The notes: generated from the sequence alone by a model not told the origin. Positions 52,385 to 61,483 are shown, numbered from the stretch's first letter. The stretch is 64,000 bases of DNA from Streptomyces hygroscopicus (GCA_002021875.1 CP018627.1:1984001-2048000), one strand, 5' to 3'. Numbers and translations: made by a program.

Positions 52385-53095
52385 TCACGGGGCGTCGTCC
52401 GGATTCCAGTTGAGCAGCCGCACCTGGGCGACGGTGCGGACATGGCGGCGCATGGCCGCGGCGGCGGCCTTGGGGCGGCGCTCGGCGATGGCGTCCAGGA
52501 TGCTCTGATGCTGGCCGAGCGAACGCCTGGGACGGCCGGGCTGGCGCAGCGACTCCTCGCGGCTCTCGGCGATCTGGTCGGCGATGGAGCGCATGAACTC
52601 GCCGAGCAGCGGGCTGTGCGCGGCCGCGGTGACGGCGGCGTGGAAGCGGCGGTCGCCCTCGATGCCGTAGCGCCCGGACTCGATCTCGTCCTCCATCCAG
52701 ATCAGGGCCTGCTGGAGGGCCATGAGGTCGTCGTCGGTGCGGCGCTCGGCGGCGAGTTCGGCCAGCTTGGTCTCCAACGCCTCGCGGGCGTCGAGCACAT
52801 CGGGCAGCCTGCGGCGGCGCTCGACCAGCCGCTCGACGGGCTCGGTGTCGAGGCTGTCGCGCAGCAGGCGCATACCGCCGCCCTGGCGCACCTCGACGAG
52901 CCCCTGCACCTCGAGGACGACGATGGCCTGTTTGACGGAGGCGCGGCTGATCCCGAGGCGCTGGGCCAGCTCGCGCTCGGTCGGCAGCCGGTCGCCCGCG
53001 CGCAGCCCGCCCTCCTCGACGTAGGCGCGCAGCCTCTCCAGCACCTGCTCGTACAGGCGCTGACGGTTCATCGGTCGCAGCGCGTCCCCGGGCAT
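52385..53095 (-). CDS. FadR-subfamily GntR transcriptional regulator
   Basis: Regulator of 236 residues. The winged helix spans about residues 10-75 (LRAGDRLPTERELAQRLGIS, then RASVKQAIVVLEVQGLVEVRQ). An all-helical FCD domain follows, with the metal-binding pattern carried by RFHAAVTAAAHSP and HQSILDAIAERR, typical of FadR members that sense organic acids. The ATG 53095 is chosen for GGGGGGAG upstream rather than ATG 53071. It diverges from a MatC-like carrier over a perfect palindrome, so it probably regulates uptake of a dicarboxylate. Confidence 0.9.
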   Translation of the reverse strand: MPGDALRPMNRQRLYEQVLERLRAYVEEGGLRAGDRLPTERELAQRLGISRASVKQAIVVLEVQGLVEVRQGGGMRLLRDSLDTEPVERLVERRRRLPDVLDAREALETKLAELAAERRTDDDLMALQQALIWMEDEIESGRYGIEGDRRFHAAVTAAAHSPLLGEFMRSIADQIAESREESLRQPGRPRRSLGQHQSILDAIAERRPKAAAAAMRRHVRTVAQVRLLNWNPDDAP

Positions 53096-53196
53096 ACGGG
53101 CTCCCCCCATCGCGGTTTGTGATGGCCCCGATTCGCAGCGTAGCACCGGGTGGAGCGATGGCGCGGTGATCTGACGGACCGGTGGAGCACTGACCA

Positions 53197-53211
53197 ATTG
53201 GCTGAGCCAAT
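53197..53211. promoter_or_regulatory. Perfect 15-bp palindromic operator candidate
   Basis: ATTGGCTGAGCCAAT has perfect 7-bp arms around one central base. It lies between the divergent FadR-type and MatC-like genes, just upstream of a -35-like TTGACT for the carrier. Binding by the FadR-type protein is inferred. Confidence 0.6.
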
Positions 53212-53327
53212 CTGCCACCGATGTCTTGACTGCTGAACCGCCCGGCCCCCAACGTGAGTCAGCCAGCAGGCCACTTGGTCCGACCGTCCCCGGTCCGCCG
53301 ACCGGGTCCCCGTGACGGGAGCGCTCG

Positions 53328-54599
53328 ATGTCCGACGAATTGACCTCGATACTCGTGCTGGTGGTGGTCTTCGTCATCGCCACCACTCGTTCGATCAACA
53401 TGGGCGCCCTGTCCTTCGCCGCCGCCTTCGGCGTGGGCGAGCTGGTCGCCGACTTCAGCGCGGACCATATCTTCGCCGGGTTCCCGGGCGATCTGTTCGT
53501 GGTCCTGGTGGGGGTGACGTATCTGTTCGCCCTCGCCCGGGCGAATGGCACCACCGACTGGCTGGTGCACGCCTCGATCCGGCTGGTGGGCGGGCGGGTC
53601 GCGCTGATCCCCTGGGTGATGTTCGCGATCAGCGGGGTGCTGACCGCGATCGGGGCGGTGAGCCCGGCGGCGGTCGCGATCGTCGCCCCGCTCGCGCTCT
53701 CCTTCGCCGCGCGGTACCGCATCAGCCCGCTGCTGATGGGTGCCATGGTGGTGCACGGCGCCCAGGGCGGCGGCTTCTCCCCCATCAGCATCTACGGCTC
53801 GATCGTCAACGGCATCGTGGACCGGGAGAAGCTCCCCGGCAACGAGGTCACGCTGTTCCTCGCGAGCCTGGTGGTCAACCTGATCATCGCCGCCGTCGTC
53901 TTCGTCGTCTGCGGCGGGCTGAAGCTCCCCAGGACCGCCGTCGCCGCCGGGGAGGCGCGGGAAGACGGGGCGGGGGAGGCGCCGGCCGACACGGAGGGCC
54001 GTCTCACCCCGGCCCGTATCGCCACGCTGAGCGCGCTGGTGGTGCTGGTGGTCGCGGTGCTCGCCTTCGACCTGGACGCCGGGCTCACCTCGATCACCCT
54101 CGCCGTGGCCCTGAGCGTCTTCTGGCCGGACCACGGCAAGAAGGCCGTGAACGAGGTCACCTGGCCCACCGTGCTGCTGATCTGCGGTGTGCTCACCTAC
54201 GTCGGGGTGCTGGACGAGATGGGCACCATCGACTACGCGGGCAAGGCGGTCAGCGACATCGGGATTCCGCTGCTCGCCGCCCTGCTGCTCTGCTACATCG
54301 GCGCGATCGTCTCCGCCTTCGCCTCCTCGGTGGGCATCATGGGCGCGCTGATCCCGCTCGCCGTTCCCTTCCTGGCCCAGGGCGACATCGGCGCGGTGGG
54401 GATGATCGCGGCCCTCGCGGTGTCGGCGACCGTCGTCGATGTCAGCCCCTTCTCGACCAACGGGGCGCTGGTGCTGGCCAACGCGCCGGATGTGGACCGG
54501 GACCGGTTCTTCCGGCAGCTGATGGTCTACGGCGGGATCATGGTGGTGGCGGTGCCCCCGGTCGTCTGGCTGGCGTTGGTGGTCCCCGGCCTCGGCTGA
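53328..54599 (+). CDS. MatC-like dicarboxylate/malonate carrier (SLC13/IT superfamily)
   Basis: Inner-membrane transporter of 423 residues with about eleven membrane segments. The N-terminal part (LVLVVVFVIATTRSINMGAL) fits the MatC N-terminal domain, and AVSPAAVAIVAPLALSFAARY plus a symmetric C-terminal repeat (ASSVGIMGALIPLAVPFLA) fit the IT superfamily. Two hairpin-like motifs, HGAQGGGFSPISIYGS and VVDVSPFSTNGALVLANA, probably form the substrate site. A charged cytoplasmic loop lies at about residues 205-225. The ATG 53328 has GGGAG upstream. The divergent FadR-type regulator suggests induction by malonate or a related acid. Confidence 0.88.
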   Translation: MSDELTSILVLVVVFVIATTRSINMGALSFAAAFGVGELVADFSADHIFAGFPGDLFVVLVGVTYLFALARANGTTDWLVHASIRLVGGRVALIPWVMFAISGVLTAIGAVSPAAVAIVAPLALSFAARYRISPLLMGAMVVHGAQGGGFSPISIYGSIVNGIVDREKLPGNEVTLFLASLVVNLIIAAVVFVVCGGLKLPRTAVAAGEAREDGAGEAPADTEGRLTPARIATLSALVVLVVAVLAFDLDAGLTSITLAVALSVFWPDHGKKAVNEVTWPTVLLICGVLTYVGVLDEMGTIDYAGKAVSDIGIPLLAALLLCYIGAIVSAFASSVGIMGALIPLAVPFLAQGDIGAVGMIAALAVSATVVDVSPFSTNGALVLANAPDVDRDRFFRQLMVYGGIMVVAVPPVVWLALVVPGLG

Positions 54600-54623
54600 G
54601 CGGGCCGACGGGGTTGCCACCCG

Positions 54624-54670
54624 GGGTTCAGGTCGCGGGTTCAGGCCGCGGGTTCAGGCCGCGGGTTCAG
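54624..54670. repeat. 13-bp tandem repeats at the 3' end of the GH65 gene
   Basis: GGGTTCAGGYCGC occurs three times in tandem (54624, 54637, 54650) with a fourth partial copy at 54663-54670 that contains the stop codon of the phosphorylase gene. Each copy therefore carries the same TCA, a stop on the minus strand. Confidence 0.75.
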
Positions 54671-57081
54671 CCGGGCGGCAGCGGAACCCAGCGGGATTCG
54701 CCCGGGGCGACGGTCAGCGAGCGGTCGGCGAGCCGCACCTCGATCGGGGACTCCTCCGAGTCCGGCACGCTGATCCACAGCCTCCCTGCCCGCACCCGCA
54801 GGGCGACGCCCCAGTGACCGCGATAGCGCACCGAGAACCGGTACTCCGACAGCCCGGACAGCTCGGGGAGCGGCACCGGGTCCAGCCACAGGGCGTCCTC
54901 GCGGGTCTCCAGCCCGGTCAGGCCGCGCTGCACCAGATCGAGGGTGCCGCCCATGGCGCCGAGGTGGATGCCCTCGCCGGTGGTGCCGCCCTGGACGTCC
55001 GCCACGTCGCCGAGCAGCGCCTCCTGGCAGTGCCGCCACGCCTCGGCCCGGCGCGCCCGCACCAGCACCCAGCCGTGCACCAGCTCGCTGAGGGTCGAGC
55101 CGTGGCTGGTCCGGGGCAGGTAATACGCCACGGTGGCCCGCCAGACGTCGTCGTCCAGGACGTAGCCGAGCCGCCGGAAGAGGCCCGACAGCTCGGCGGG
55201 GGCGAAGAGGTAACCGAGCATCAGCGCGTCGGCCTGCTTGGAGACCTGGTACCGGTTGACGGAGTCGCCCTCGGACTCCAGGATCCGGTCCAGCCGGCGG
55301 ACGTCGCCGTAGCGGGCGCGGTAGCCGTCCCAGTCGAGTTCGGCCAGCTCCCCGTAGCCCTCGAACTGGCTGACGACGCCCCGGTGGAAGGGGACCAGCA
55401 GCCGCCGTGAGACGTCCTCCCAGCGCTCCGGCTCCGCGCGGTCCAGGCCCACCCGCTCGAACAGCTCACGGCGGCGCGGCTCGGGCAGGGTGCGGGCCAT
55501 CTCCAGGGCCCGGTCGAGCACCCAGGCGGCGGTGACGTTGGTGTACGCGTTGTCGTCGATCCCGGGGCGGTCGGTGCCGGGATAGCCGTCGTGGTATTCG
55601 TCGGGCCCGACCACCCCGCGGATGCGGTACCGCCCGTGGTCCGGATCCATGACGGCGGTGTCCGCCCAGAAGCGGGCGATCTGCACCAGCATCTCCGCGC
55701 CCTTGGTGTACAGGAAGTCGGTGTCGCCGCTGGCCTGGCAGTACTGCCACACGTTGTACGCCACCGCCGAGCCCACATGGTGCTGCAGCCGGGAGTGGTC
55801 CGGCAGCCAGCGGCCGGAGCGCGGGTTCAGATGCAGCGTCTGGGTCTCCTCACGCCCGTCGCCGCCGCTCTGCCACGGGTACATCGCCCCGGCCCGCCCG
55901 GCGTCCGCGGCGGCGCGGCACGCCTGGGGCAGCCGCCGGTGGCGGTAGTGCAGCAGGGCCCGGGACACCTCGGGGAAGTGCAGGTTCAGATACGACAGCA
56001 CGAACAGCTCGTCCCAGAAGACATGGCCGCGGTACGCCTCGCCATGGAGGCCGCGGGCCGGGACGCCCACGTCCAGCTCCGCGGTGTGCGGCGAGAGCGT
56101 CTGCAGGATGTGGAACAGGTGCAGCCGCAGGATGTGGCCCGCCTCGCCGGGGACCTCCAACGCCGCCTCGCGCCACAGGTGTTCCCATGCGGTGTGGTGG
56201 GAGGCCAACAGCTTGCCGAACTCCGGCGCCCGGGCCACTCCGTCGAGGGCGGCCTGGGTCGGATCGCTCATCGCGGGGTCCTTGGAGGTGTACACCGCCA
56301 CGGTCTTCTCGACGATGACCGGAGTGTCCGGCCCGACCGGCAGGGCCAGGGTGCGCATCGCCGCGCTCTCGGTGAGCCGCTGCCCGCCGCCGGTGGGCAC
56401 GCCGCGGACGGCCCGGGTGCGCGCGGCCATGGCCACGCGCACCTCGGAGGTGGTGGTGCGGCAGCTCAGCCATACGGTGTCGGGGCTCGCGGCGCCGGTG
56501 CGCCGGTCGATGAGATGGCGGCCGGACAGCGCGGCGTAGCGGGCCACGCCGGTGTTGGCCACGGCACCGTCGAGCCCCGACTCCAGCTCGACGGTGCCGG
56601 CCCAGCCCTCGGCCCGGAGGGTGATACGCATCGCCGCCAGGTGCGGATCGCCCATGTGGACGAGCCGCTCCTGCTCGACGTGGAGCACCCGGCCGTGCCG
56701 GTCGGTGTACCGCAGCCGCCGCATGAGGGTGCCGTGCCGGAGGTCGAGGGTCTGCCGGTAGCCGGTCAGCTCGGTCCCGTCGGGTGTGAGCCAGCCGCCG
56801 GTGCCGGCGGGCCGGTCCGGGTCGTGGACGCGGTAGCGCAGCGGCAGCCAGTTCGGCAGGTTGACCATGTCCTCGTTCTGGACCTGCCGTCCGCCGATCA
56901 CCGACGTCAGCCGGTTGTAGCAGCCCGCCGCATAGGTGCCCGGGTAGTGCGTCTCATCGGCTGCCGCCTCGGAGGCCGCGCCCCGGGTGGCGAGATAGCC
57001 GTTGCCGAGCGTGCACAGCGACTCGCGCAACCGCTCCTCGCCGGGCTCATAGCCCTCGTACTCCCACACCCAGTCCGCCAC
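54667..57081 (-). CDS. GH65 glycoside phosphorylase/hydrolase
   Basis: Cytoplasmic GH65 enzyme of 804 residues, of the group that phosphorolyses maltose, trehalose, kojibiose or related alpha-glucosides to beta-glucose 1-phosphate. The N-terminal beta-sandwich domain starts WVWEYEGYEPGEERLRESL, with GNGYLATRGAASE. The (alpha/alpha)6 domain contains FWDELFVLSYLNLHFPEV and the catalytic acid in VVGPDEYHDGYP; phosphate-binding residues are expected around RTSHGSTLSELVHGW. The GTG start is at 57081. A beta-phosphoglucomutase gene, the usual partner, is absent. It converges on the carrier gene with repeats in the short gap. The exact disaccharide cannot be fixed. Confidence 0.9.
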   Translation of the reverse strand: MADWVWEYEGYEPGEERLRESLCTLGNGYLATRGAASEAAADETHYPGTYAAGCYNRLTSVIGGRQVQNEDMVNLPNWLPLRYRVHDPDRPAGTGGWLTPDGTELTGYRQTLDLRHGTLMRRLRYTDRHGRVLHVEQERLVHMGDPHLAAMRITLRAEGWAGTVELESGLDGAVANTGVARYAALSGRHLIDRRTGAASPDTVWLSCRTTTSEVRVAMAARTRAVRGVPTGGGQRLTESAAMRTLALPVGPDTPVIVEKTVAVYTSKDPAMSDPTQAALDGVARAPEFGKLLASHHTAWEHLWREAALEVPGEAGHILRLHLFHILQTLSPHTAELDVGVPARGLHGEAYRGHVFWDELFVLSYLNLHFPEVSRALLHYRHRRLPQACRAAADAGRAGAMYPWQSGGDGREETQTLHLNPRSGRWLPDHSRLQHHVGSAVAYNVWQYCQASGDTDFLYTKGAEMLVQIARFWADTAVMDPDHGRYRIRGVVGPDEYHDGYPGTDRPGIDDNAYTNVTAAWVLDRALEMARTLPEPRRRELFERVGLDRAEPERWEDVSRRLLVPFHRGVVSQFEGYGELAELDWDGYRARYGDVRRLDRILESEGDSVNRYQVSKQADALMLGYLFAPAELSGLFRRLGYVLDDDVWRATVAYYLPRTSHGSTLSELVHGWVLVRARRAEAWRHCQEALLGDVADVQGGTTGEGIHLGAMGGTLDLVQRGLTGLETREDALWLDPVPLPELSGLSEYRFSVRYRGHWGVALRVRAGRLWISVPDSEESPIEVRLADRSLTVAPGESRWVPLPPG

Positions 57082-57173
57082 GGCCGCTCACCGGCTCTCC
57101 TCCCTCGACACCCCCATTGTCGTCCGGGCCGCGGGACTTCACCGGCTGCGCCGCGCCCCCGCGCGGCGGGCGC

Positions 57174-57629
57174 TCAGCAGATCTTGTAGTCGACCCGGCT
57201 GCTGTTGTACGAGCAGGTGTCGACCGTGGAGCCGCCGGTCTTGCGGAGGGTGGCCTTGTCGGCGTCGTTGTTCCAGACGTACGCCCGGCGGTCCTGGTAC
57301 TTGGTGGCCGAGGTGTCGGAGCCGATGCCGGTCCGGACGGTCACGGTCCTGCCCGCGCCGAGGGTGTAGCTCGGGAAGGTGTACTTGTGGTTGCTCGCGT
57401 CGACGAGCACCCAGCCCTTCAGGCTGACCCCGCGCGAGGTGGAGTTCTTGATCTGGACGTACTCGCCGTTGAGGCTGGAGGTGCTCCGGTTGTCCGTGCC
57501 GGGCGAGTCGTAGTAGATCTTGGAAAGGTGTACGGAGCCCGCGGCACCGGCGGGCGTCGCCGGGTACAGCAGGGCGATCGCGCAGCCGGCGGCGAGCGCC
57601 GCGCCGATGCGGGCGGTGTATGCGGACAT
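57174..57629 (-). CDS. Secreted lamin-tail domain protein
   Basis: Exported protein of 151 residues. The signal peptide (ARIGAALAAGCAIALLYPATPAGA) is followed by a single lamin-tail (LTD) beta-sandwich: VHLSKIYYDSPGTDNRS, then NGEYVQIKNSTSRGVSLKGW, and TLRKTGGSTVDTCSY. LTD domains outside the nucleus usually bind DNA, membranes or other secreted proteins. Two Cys near the end could form a disulfide. The ATG 57629 has AGGGGGGA upstream. A large nested inverted repeat lies in its leader, 46 nt before the start. Confidence 0.88.
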   Translation of the reverse strand: MSAYTARIGAALAAGCAIALLYPATPAGAAGSVHLSKIYYDSPGTDNRSTSSLNGEYVQIKNSTSRGVSLKGWVLVDASNHKYTFPSYTLGAGRTVTVRTGIGSDTSATKYQDRRAYVWNNDADKATLRKTGGSTVDTCSYNSSRVDYKIC

Positions 57630-57674
57630 GAGGTCCCCCCTTGCGTCGTGCATGGTGAAGCGGTGGTAACGCAG

Positions 57675-57749
57675 GACGGACGGGCGGCCGCGCCCGAAGA
57701 TGGTTTGGAGTCAGCGAGCTGACTCCTTCGGTGCGGCCGTCCGTCCGTC
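57675..57749. promoter_or_regulatory. 75-nt nested inverted repeat (structured element)
   Basis: Outer arms 57675-57691 and 57733-57749 pair over 17 bp with one mismatch. Inside, CCGAA/TTCGG (57694-57698 and 57727-57731) extends the stem, and at the centre GGAGTCAGC (57707-57715) pairs perfectly with 57718-57726. It may be the terminator of the SDR gene or a structured leader of the lamin-tail gene; position fits both. Confidence 0.65.
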
Positions 57750-57894
57750 TTCCCCCCACCTGTGTGGAGGACCAGATTGGACCACGGCTGAACGCGGCGG
57801 CAGGGCTGCGCGGCCCTTGCTCCAGGGCCGTATGGCCCTAGCGCGGATCCGATCCGCGGCTATATCCGGCGGGGGCGCCGGGGGCGAGGCGGCG

Positions 57895-58638
57895 TCAGCG
57901 GCCGAACTGCGCACCGCCGTTGATGTGCAGGACCTGACCGGTGACGTACGCGGCCTCCGGGGAGGCCAGATAGCGGATGGCGGCCGCGATCTCGACGGGC
58001 GTGCCGGGCTGCCCGGTGAGCGTCTGCCCGATCTGCTGGGCGATGAACTCGGGCGTGCCGCGCTCGCCGAAGAACTCGGTGTCCTCGACATAGCCGGGGG
58101 CCACCGCGTTGGCGGTGACGCCCTCCGGGCCGAGCCGCTTGGCCAGCTCGAAGGTGTAGGTGTGCAGCGCGGCCTTGGTGCCGCCGTACGATCCGGGACC
58201 GCGCAGCGCCGCGACCGAGGACAGATGGACGATCCGGCCGCCGGGCCGGGTGAGGTGGGGCACCAGCGCCTCGGTGAGCAGGACGGCGGTCAGCACGTTG
58301 GCCGCGAAGTTCCGCTGGTACTGGTCGGCGATGCCTTCGAGGGTGCCGTCGTTGGAGGCCGCGACGTTGCCGCCGGCGTTGGTGACGACGACGTCCACCC
58401 CACCGTCCGCCGTGATGAACTCGGCGGCGCGCCGGGTCTGCTCGGGGTCGCTGAGGTCCGCACTGGTCCAGGTGACCAGGTCGGGGCCGTAGGCGGCGTT
58501 GAGCTTGTCCGCCGCCGTGCGCAGCACCTCGGCGCGGCGCCCGAGGATGACCACCCGGTCCCCTTCGGCGGCGAAGGTCTCCGCGGCCGCCAGTCCTATG
58601 CCGGTACCGCCGCCCGACACCACGATCCGTCGCCCCAT
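57895..58638 (-). CDS. SDR-family oxidoreductase (3-oxoacyl-ACP reductase-like)
   Basis: Cytoplasmic NAD(P)-dependent short-chain dehydrogenase of 247 residues. The coenzyme motif is VSGGGTGIGLAAAE, NAG appears in VVTNAGGNV, and the catalytic set is Ser in VHLSSVAAL and Tyr/Lys in SYGGTKAALH. The Arg pair after the second strand (GRRAEVL) suggests NADPH preference. The ATG 58638 has GGAGGAGG upstream; GTG 58641 is an equally possible start one codon earlier. It diverges from the GH2 gene across a perfect palindrome. Its substrate is unknown. Confidence 0.9.
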   Translation of the reverse strand: MGRRIVVSGGGTGIGLAAAETFAAEGDRVVILGRRAEVLRTAADKLNAAYGPDLVTWTSADLSDPEQTRRAAEFITADGGVDVVVTNAGGNVAASNDGTLEGIADQYQRNFAANVLTAVLLTEALVPHLTRPGGRIVHLSSVAALRGPGSYGGTKAALHTYTFELAKRLGPEGVTANAVAPGYVEDTEFFGERGTPEFIAQQIGQTLTGQPGTPVEIAAAIRYLASPEAAYVTGQVLHINGGAQFGR

Positions 58639-58730
58639 CACGGGCCTCCTCCGTGCAGCTTATTGAATTCCAGTCACATCTATGAACCGCACGCTAGGGA
58701 GAAAGCGCATTCCCGTCAAGGCTCAGTACC

Positions 58731-58747
58731 CAACAGGCAGCCTGTTG
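58731..58747. promoter_or_regulatory. Perfect 17-bp palindromic operator candidate
   Basis: CAACAGGC and GCCTGTTG flank one base in the region between the divergent SDR and GH2 genes. A second inverted repeat, AACAGC/GCTGTT (58814-58832), shares the ACAG core and lies just ahead of the GH2 ribosome binding site. A -35-like TTGACA lies between them. Confidence 0.55.
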
Positions 58748-58848
58748 CCTTGCGTTCACTATTGACAGGTTCTGTTGGGGATGGCGCAATGGCGGCGCCC
58801 CACTTGTCCCAGCAACAGCCTCAGTAGCTGTTCCAGCAAGGAGGACAT

Positions 58849-61452
58849 GTGCGTTTTCGTTCATCTTTCGCCAGATCCGTGGTCGCGACCGTGGCCTTGG
58901 CGCTTGGCGCGCTCGGTCTGCTGACCGGTCCAGGTCCGGCCGCGGCCGACACCCCCTCCGACGACTCCCCGGTCGTCCACGGCCTCCGCGGCGACTACTA
59001 CCTCCAGTCCGCCCCGGGGGCTTTCGACTTCCACGAGCTGAAGGCCACCAGCCTCGACACCGCCCTGGACTTCGACAATCTGGATCCGCGGCTGCAGGCC
59101 ACCACCGGACAGTCCGACGACGTCAGCGTCCGCTGGACCGGCCAGATCACACCGGAGCGCTCCGGTGCGCACACCTTCTCGATCACCGGCGACAACGGCT
59201 TCCGGCTGTGGATCGACGGCAAACCGGTCATCGACCACTGGGTGGACGACTGGGACAAGGAGCAGACCTCCCAGCCCGTCGAGCTCACCGCGGGCAAGGC
59301 GTACGACATCAAGGTCGAGTACTTCGAGCACTACGGCGGCTCCAACCTCCATCTGTCCTGGACCCCGCCGGGCGCGGCCAAGGCGCCCGTGCCCGCGTCC
59401 GCCTTCCGGCTGCCCGCCGACTTCGACTACGACGGCCCGGTGACCAGCGCCGTCCAGCCCGACGGCCGCACCCTGCTGCTGGACTTCGCCCAGCCCCTGA
59501 CCACTCCCCCGGCCGATCTGACGTCACATCTGACCGCCGTCATCGGCGGCGCGGCCTGGCCGCTCGGGCGCGCCCGGCTGGACGCTTCCGACCCGTCCCG
59601 GCTGCTGCTCGCCCTGAAGGAGCCGGTGGTCGGCCGCGGCGGCGAGGCCGTCGTGCGCTACGACGGCGAGGGCGGCCTGGCGGACGGCGACGGGGCGATC
59701 GAGCCGTATGTGTCCTTCGGCGGCAACACGTCGACGTATCAGCTCAGCACCCCCTGGGCCAAGGACGTCGGCCCGGACAACGCCCACCCCGAGTACCCGC
59801 GCCCCCAGCTCACCCGTGATCAGTGGCGCAACCTCAACGGCAGCTGGCAGTTCGCCGCCGCGAAGGAGGGGGAGAAGCCCCCCGTCGGGCAGCGGCTCAA
59901 GGAGCGGATCCTGGTCCCGTACCCGGTGGAGTCCAAGCTCTCCGGCGTGGAGCGCCACGAGGACCGCATGTGGTACCGGCGGACGTTCACCGTCCCGGCC
60001 GACTGGAAGGTCGGCGACGCAAAGCGGTTGCGGCTGAACTTCGACGCCGTCGACTGGCGGGCCGAGGTGTATGTCAACGGCACCCGGGTGGCCGACCACC
60101 GCGGCGGCTACGACCGGTTCAGCGCCGATGTCACCGACGCCCTGCGACCGGGCCGCACCCAGGAGCTGATCGTCGGCGTCTACGACCCGACGGACGCGGC
60201 CGACGGCGAGAACCCGCCGATGGGCAAGCAGCGTCTCGACCCCAGCGGCATCTTCTACACCCCCTCCTCCGGGATCTGGCAGACCGTCTGGATGGAGCCG
60301 GTCGCCACCGACCACGTGGACACGCTCAAGCTGACCCCGGACGTCCCCGGCGAAACCCTCACCACCGAGGTCCGCGGGGTGCGGGACGGGGTCCCGGTCA
60401 CCGCGACCGCCTACGACGGACGGCGCGTGGTCGGCACCGCCACCGGGCGCGCCGGGAAGCCGCTGACCGTCCCCGTGCCCTCGCCGCACCTGTGGTCCCC
60501 CGACGATCCGCATCTGTACCAGCTGAAGGTCACGGTCGGCCGGGGCCCCTCGGCGGACCGGGTGGAGAGCTACTTCGGCATGCGGAGCATCGCCGTCAAG
60601 GAGGTGGACGGCAAGCAGCGCACGGTGCTCAACGGGAAGCCGATCTTCTCCATGGCCACCCTCGACCAGGGGTTCTGGCCCGACGGGCTGCACACCGCGC
60701 CGACCGACGAGGCCCTCGCGTACGACCTGAAGATGCACAAGCGCATGGGCTTCAACTCGGTGCGCAAGCACATCAAGGTCGAGCCCGACCGCTGGTACTA
60801 CTGGGCCGACCGGCTGGGCCTGATGGTGTGGCAGGACATGCCCGCCATGAACACGGTCAACCCGTCCGAGAAGGCGCAGGCGCAGTACGAGCACGAGATG
60901 AAGCGGATGATCGACCAGCACATCAGCAGTCCGTCGATCGCCATCTGGGTCACCTTCAACGAGAGCTGGGGCCAGTACGGCGGCCCGAAGGTGCCCGAGC
61001 TCGCCAAGGGCTGGGACCCCACCCGGCTCATCGACGGCGCCAGCGGCTGGAACGACACCGGCAACGGCGACCTCGCCGATATCCACGCCTATCCCGGACC
61101 GGGCGATCCGCGCCCCGACGCCTCACGGGCGGGTGTCACCGGGGAGTACGGCGGCCTGGGCCTGGCCATACCGGGACACGCCTGGCCCGTGCAGCACACC
61201 TATGTCGGCGTGGACAAGGACCAGTACACCGAGGAGTATCTGAAGCTGCTGGACAAGGTGCGCGAGCTGGTCGCGTGCAACGGCAGCAGCGGGGCCGTCT
61301 ACACCCAGATCACGGATGTGGAGGGCGAGCTCAACGGGCTTCTCACCTATGACCGCAAGGAGATCAAGCCCGATGTGGAGCGGCTGCGCCGGGCCCATCA
61401 GGCGCTGATCCGCGACGCGGCGGACCCGGCGTCCATGGAGTGCACCACGTAA
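58849..61452 (+). CDS. Secreted PA14-containing GH2 glycoside hydrolase
   Basis: Exported enzyme of 867 residues. A signal peptide (SVVATVALALGALGLLTGPGPAAA) precedes a PA14 carbohydrate-binding domain (LRGDYYLQSAPGAFDFHEL to about residue 185; GDNGFRLWIDGKPVIDHW is typical). A GH2 sugar-binding domain begins PRPQLTRDQWRNLNGSWQFA, then an Ig-like domain and the TIM barrel. The acid/base Glu is in WVTFNESWGQ and the nucleophile Glu in VTGEYGGLG. Family members are beta-galactosidases, beta-mannosidases and beta-glucuronidases; which applies is unclear. The GTG 58849 has AAGGAGG at five nt. An operator-like palindrome lies upstream. Confidence 0.9.
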   Translation: MRFRSSFARSVVATVALALGALGLLTGPGPAAADTPSDDSPVVHGLRGDYYLQSAPGAFDFHELKATSLDTALDFDNLDPRLQATTGQSDDVSVRWTGQITPERSGAHTFSITGDNGFRLWIDGKPVIDHWVDDWDKEQTSQPVELTAGKAYDIKVEYFEHYGGSNLHLSWTPPGAAKAPVPASAFRLPADFDYDGPVTSAVQPDGRTLLLDFAQPLTTPPADLTSHLTAVIGGAAWPLGRARLDASDPSRLLLALKEPVVGRGGEAVVRYDGEGGLADGDGAIEPYVSFGGNTSTYQLSTPWAKDVGPDNAHPEYPRPQLTRDQWRNLNGSWQFAAAKEGEKPPVGQRLKERILVPYPVESKLSGVERHEDRMWYRRTFTVPADWKVGDAKRLRLNFDAVDWRAEVYVNGTRVADHRGGYDRFSADVTDALRPGRTQELIVGVYDPTDAADGENPPMGKQRLDPSGIFYTPSSGIWQTVWMEPVATDHVDTLKLTPDVPGETLTTEVRGVRDGVPVTATAYDGRRVVGTATGRAGKPLTVPVPSPHLWSPDDPHLYQLKVTVGRGPSADRVESYFGMRSIAVKEVDGKQRTVLNGKPIFSMATLDQGFWPDGLHTAPTDEALAYDLKMHKRMGFNSVRKHIKVEPDRWYYWADRLGLMVWQDMPAMNTVNPSEKAQAQYEHEMKRMIDQHISSPSIAIWVTFNESWGQYGGPKVPELAKGWDPTRLIDGASGWNDTGNGDLADIHAYPGPGDPRPDASRAGVTGEYGGLGLAIPGHAWPVQHTYVGVDKDQYTEEYLKLLDKVRELVACNGSSGAVYTQITDVEGELNGLLTYDRKEIKPDVERLRRAHQALIRDAADPASMECTT

Positions 61453-61483
61453 GCACACGCCTCGGCCATGGTGGTGACCCGTT

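Noticed and set aside
53317..53330. GGGAGCGCTC near the MatC-like start as a second CebR box
   Set aside because: Only the central 10 bases fit; the flanks do not match the palindrome and the GGGAG is the expected ribosome binding site.
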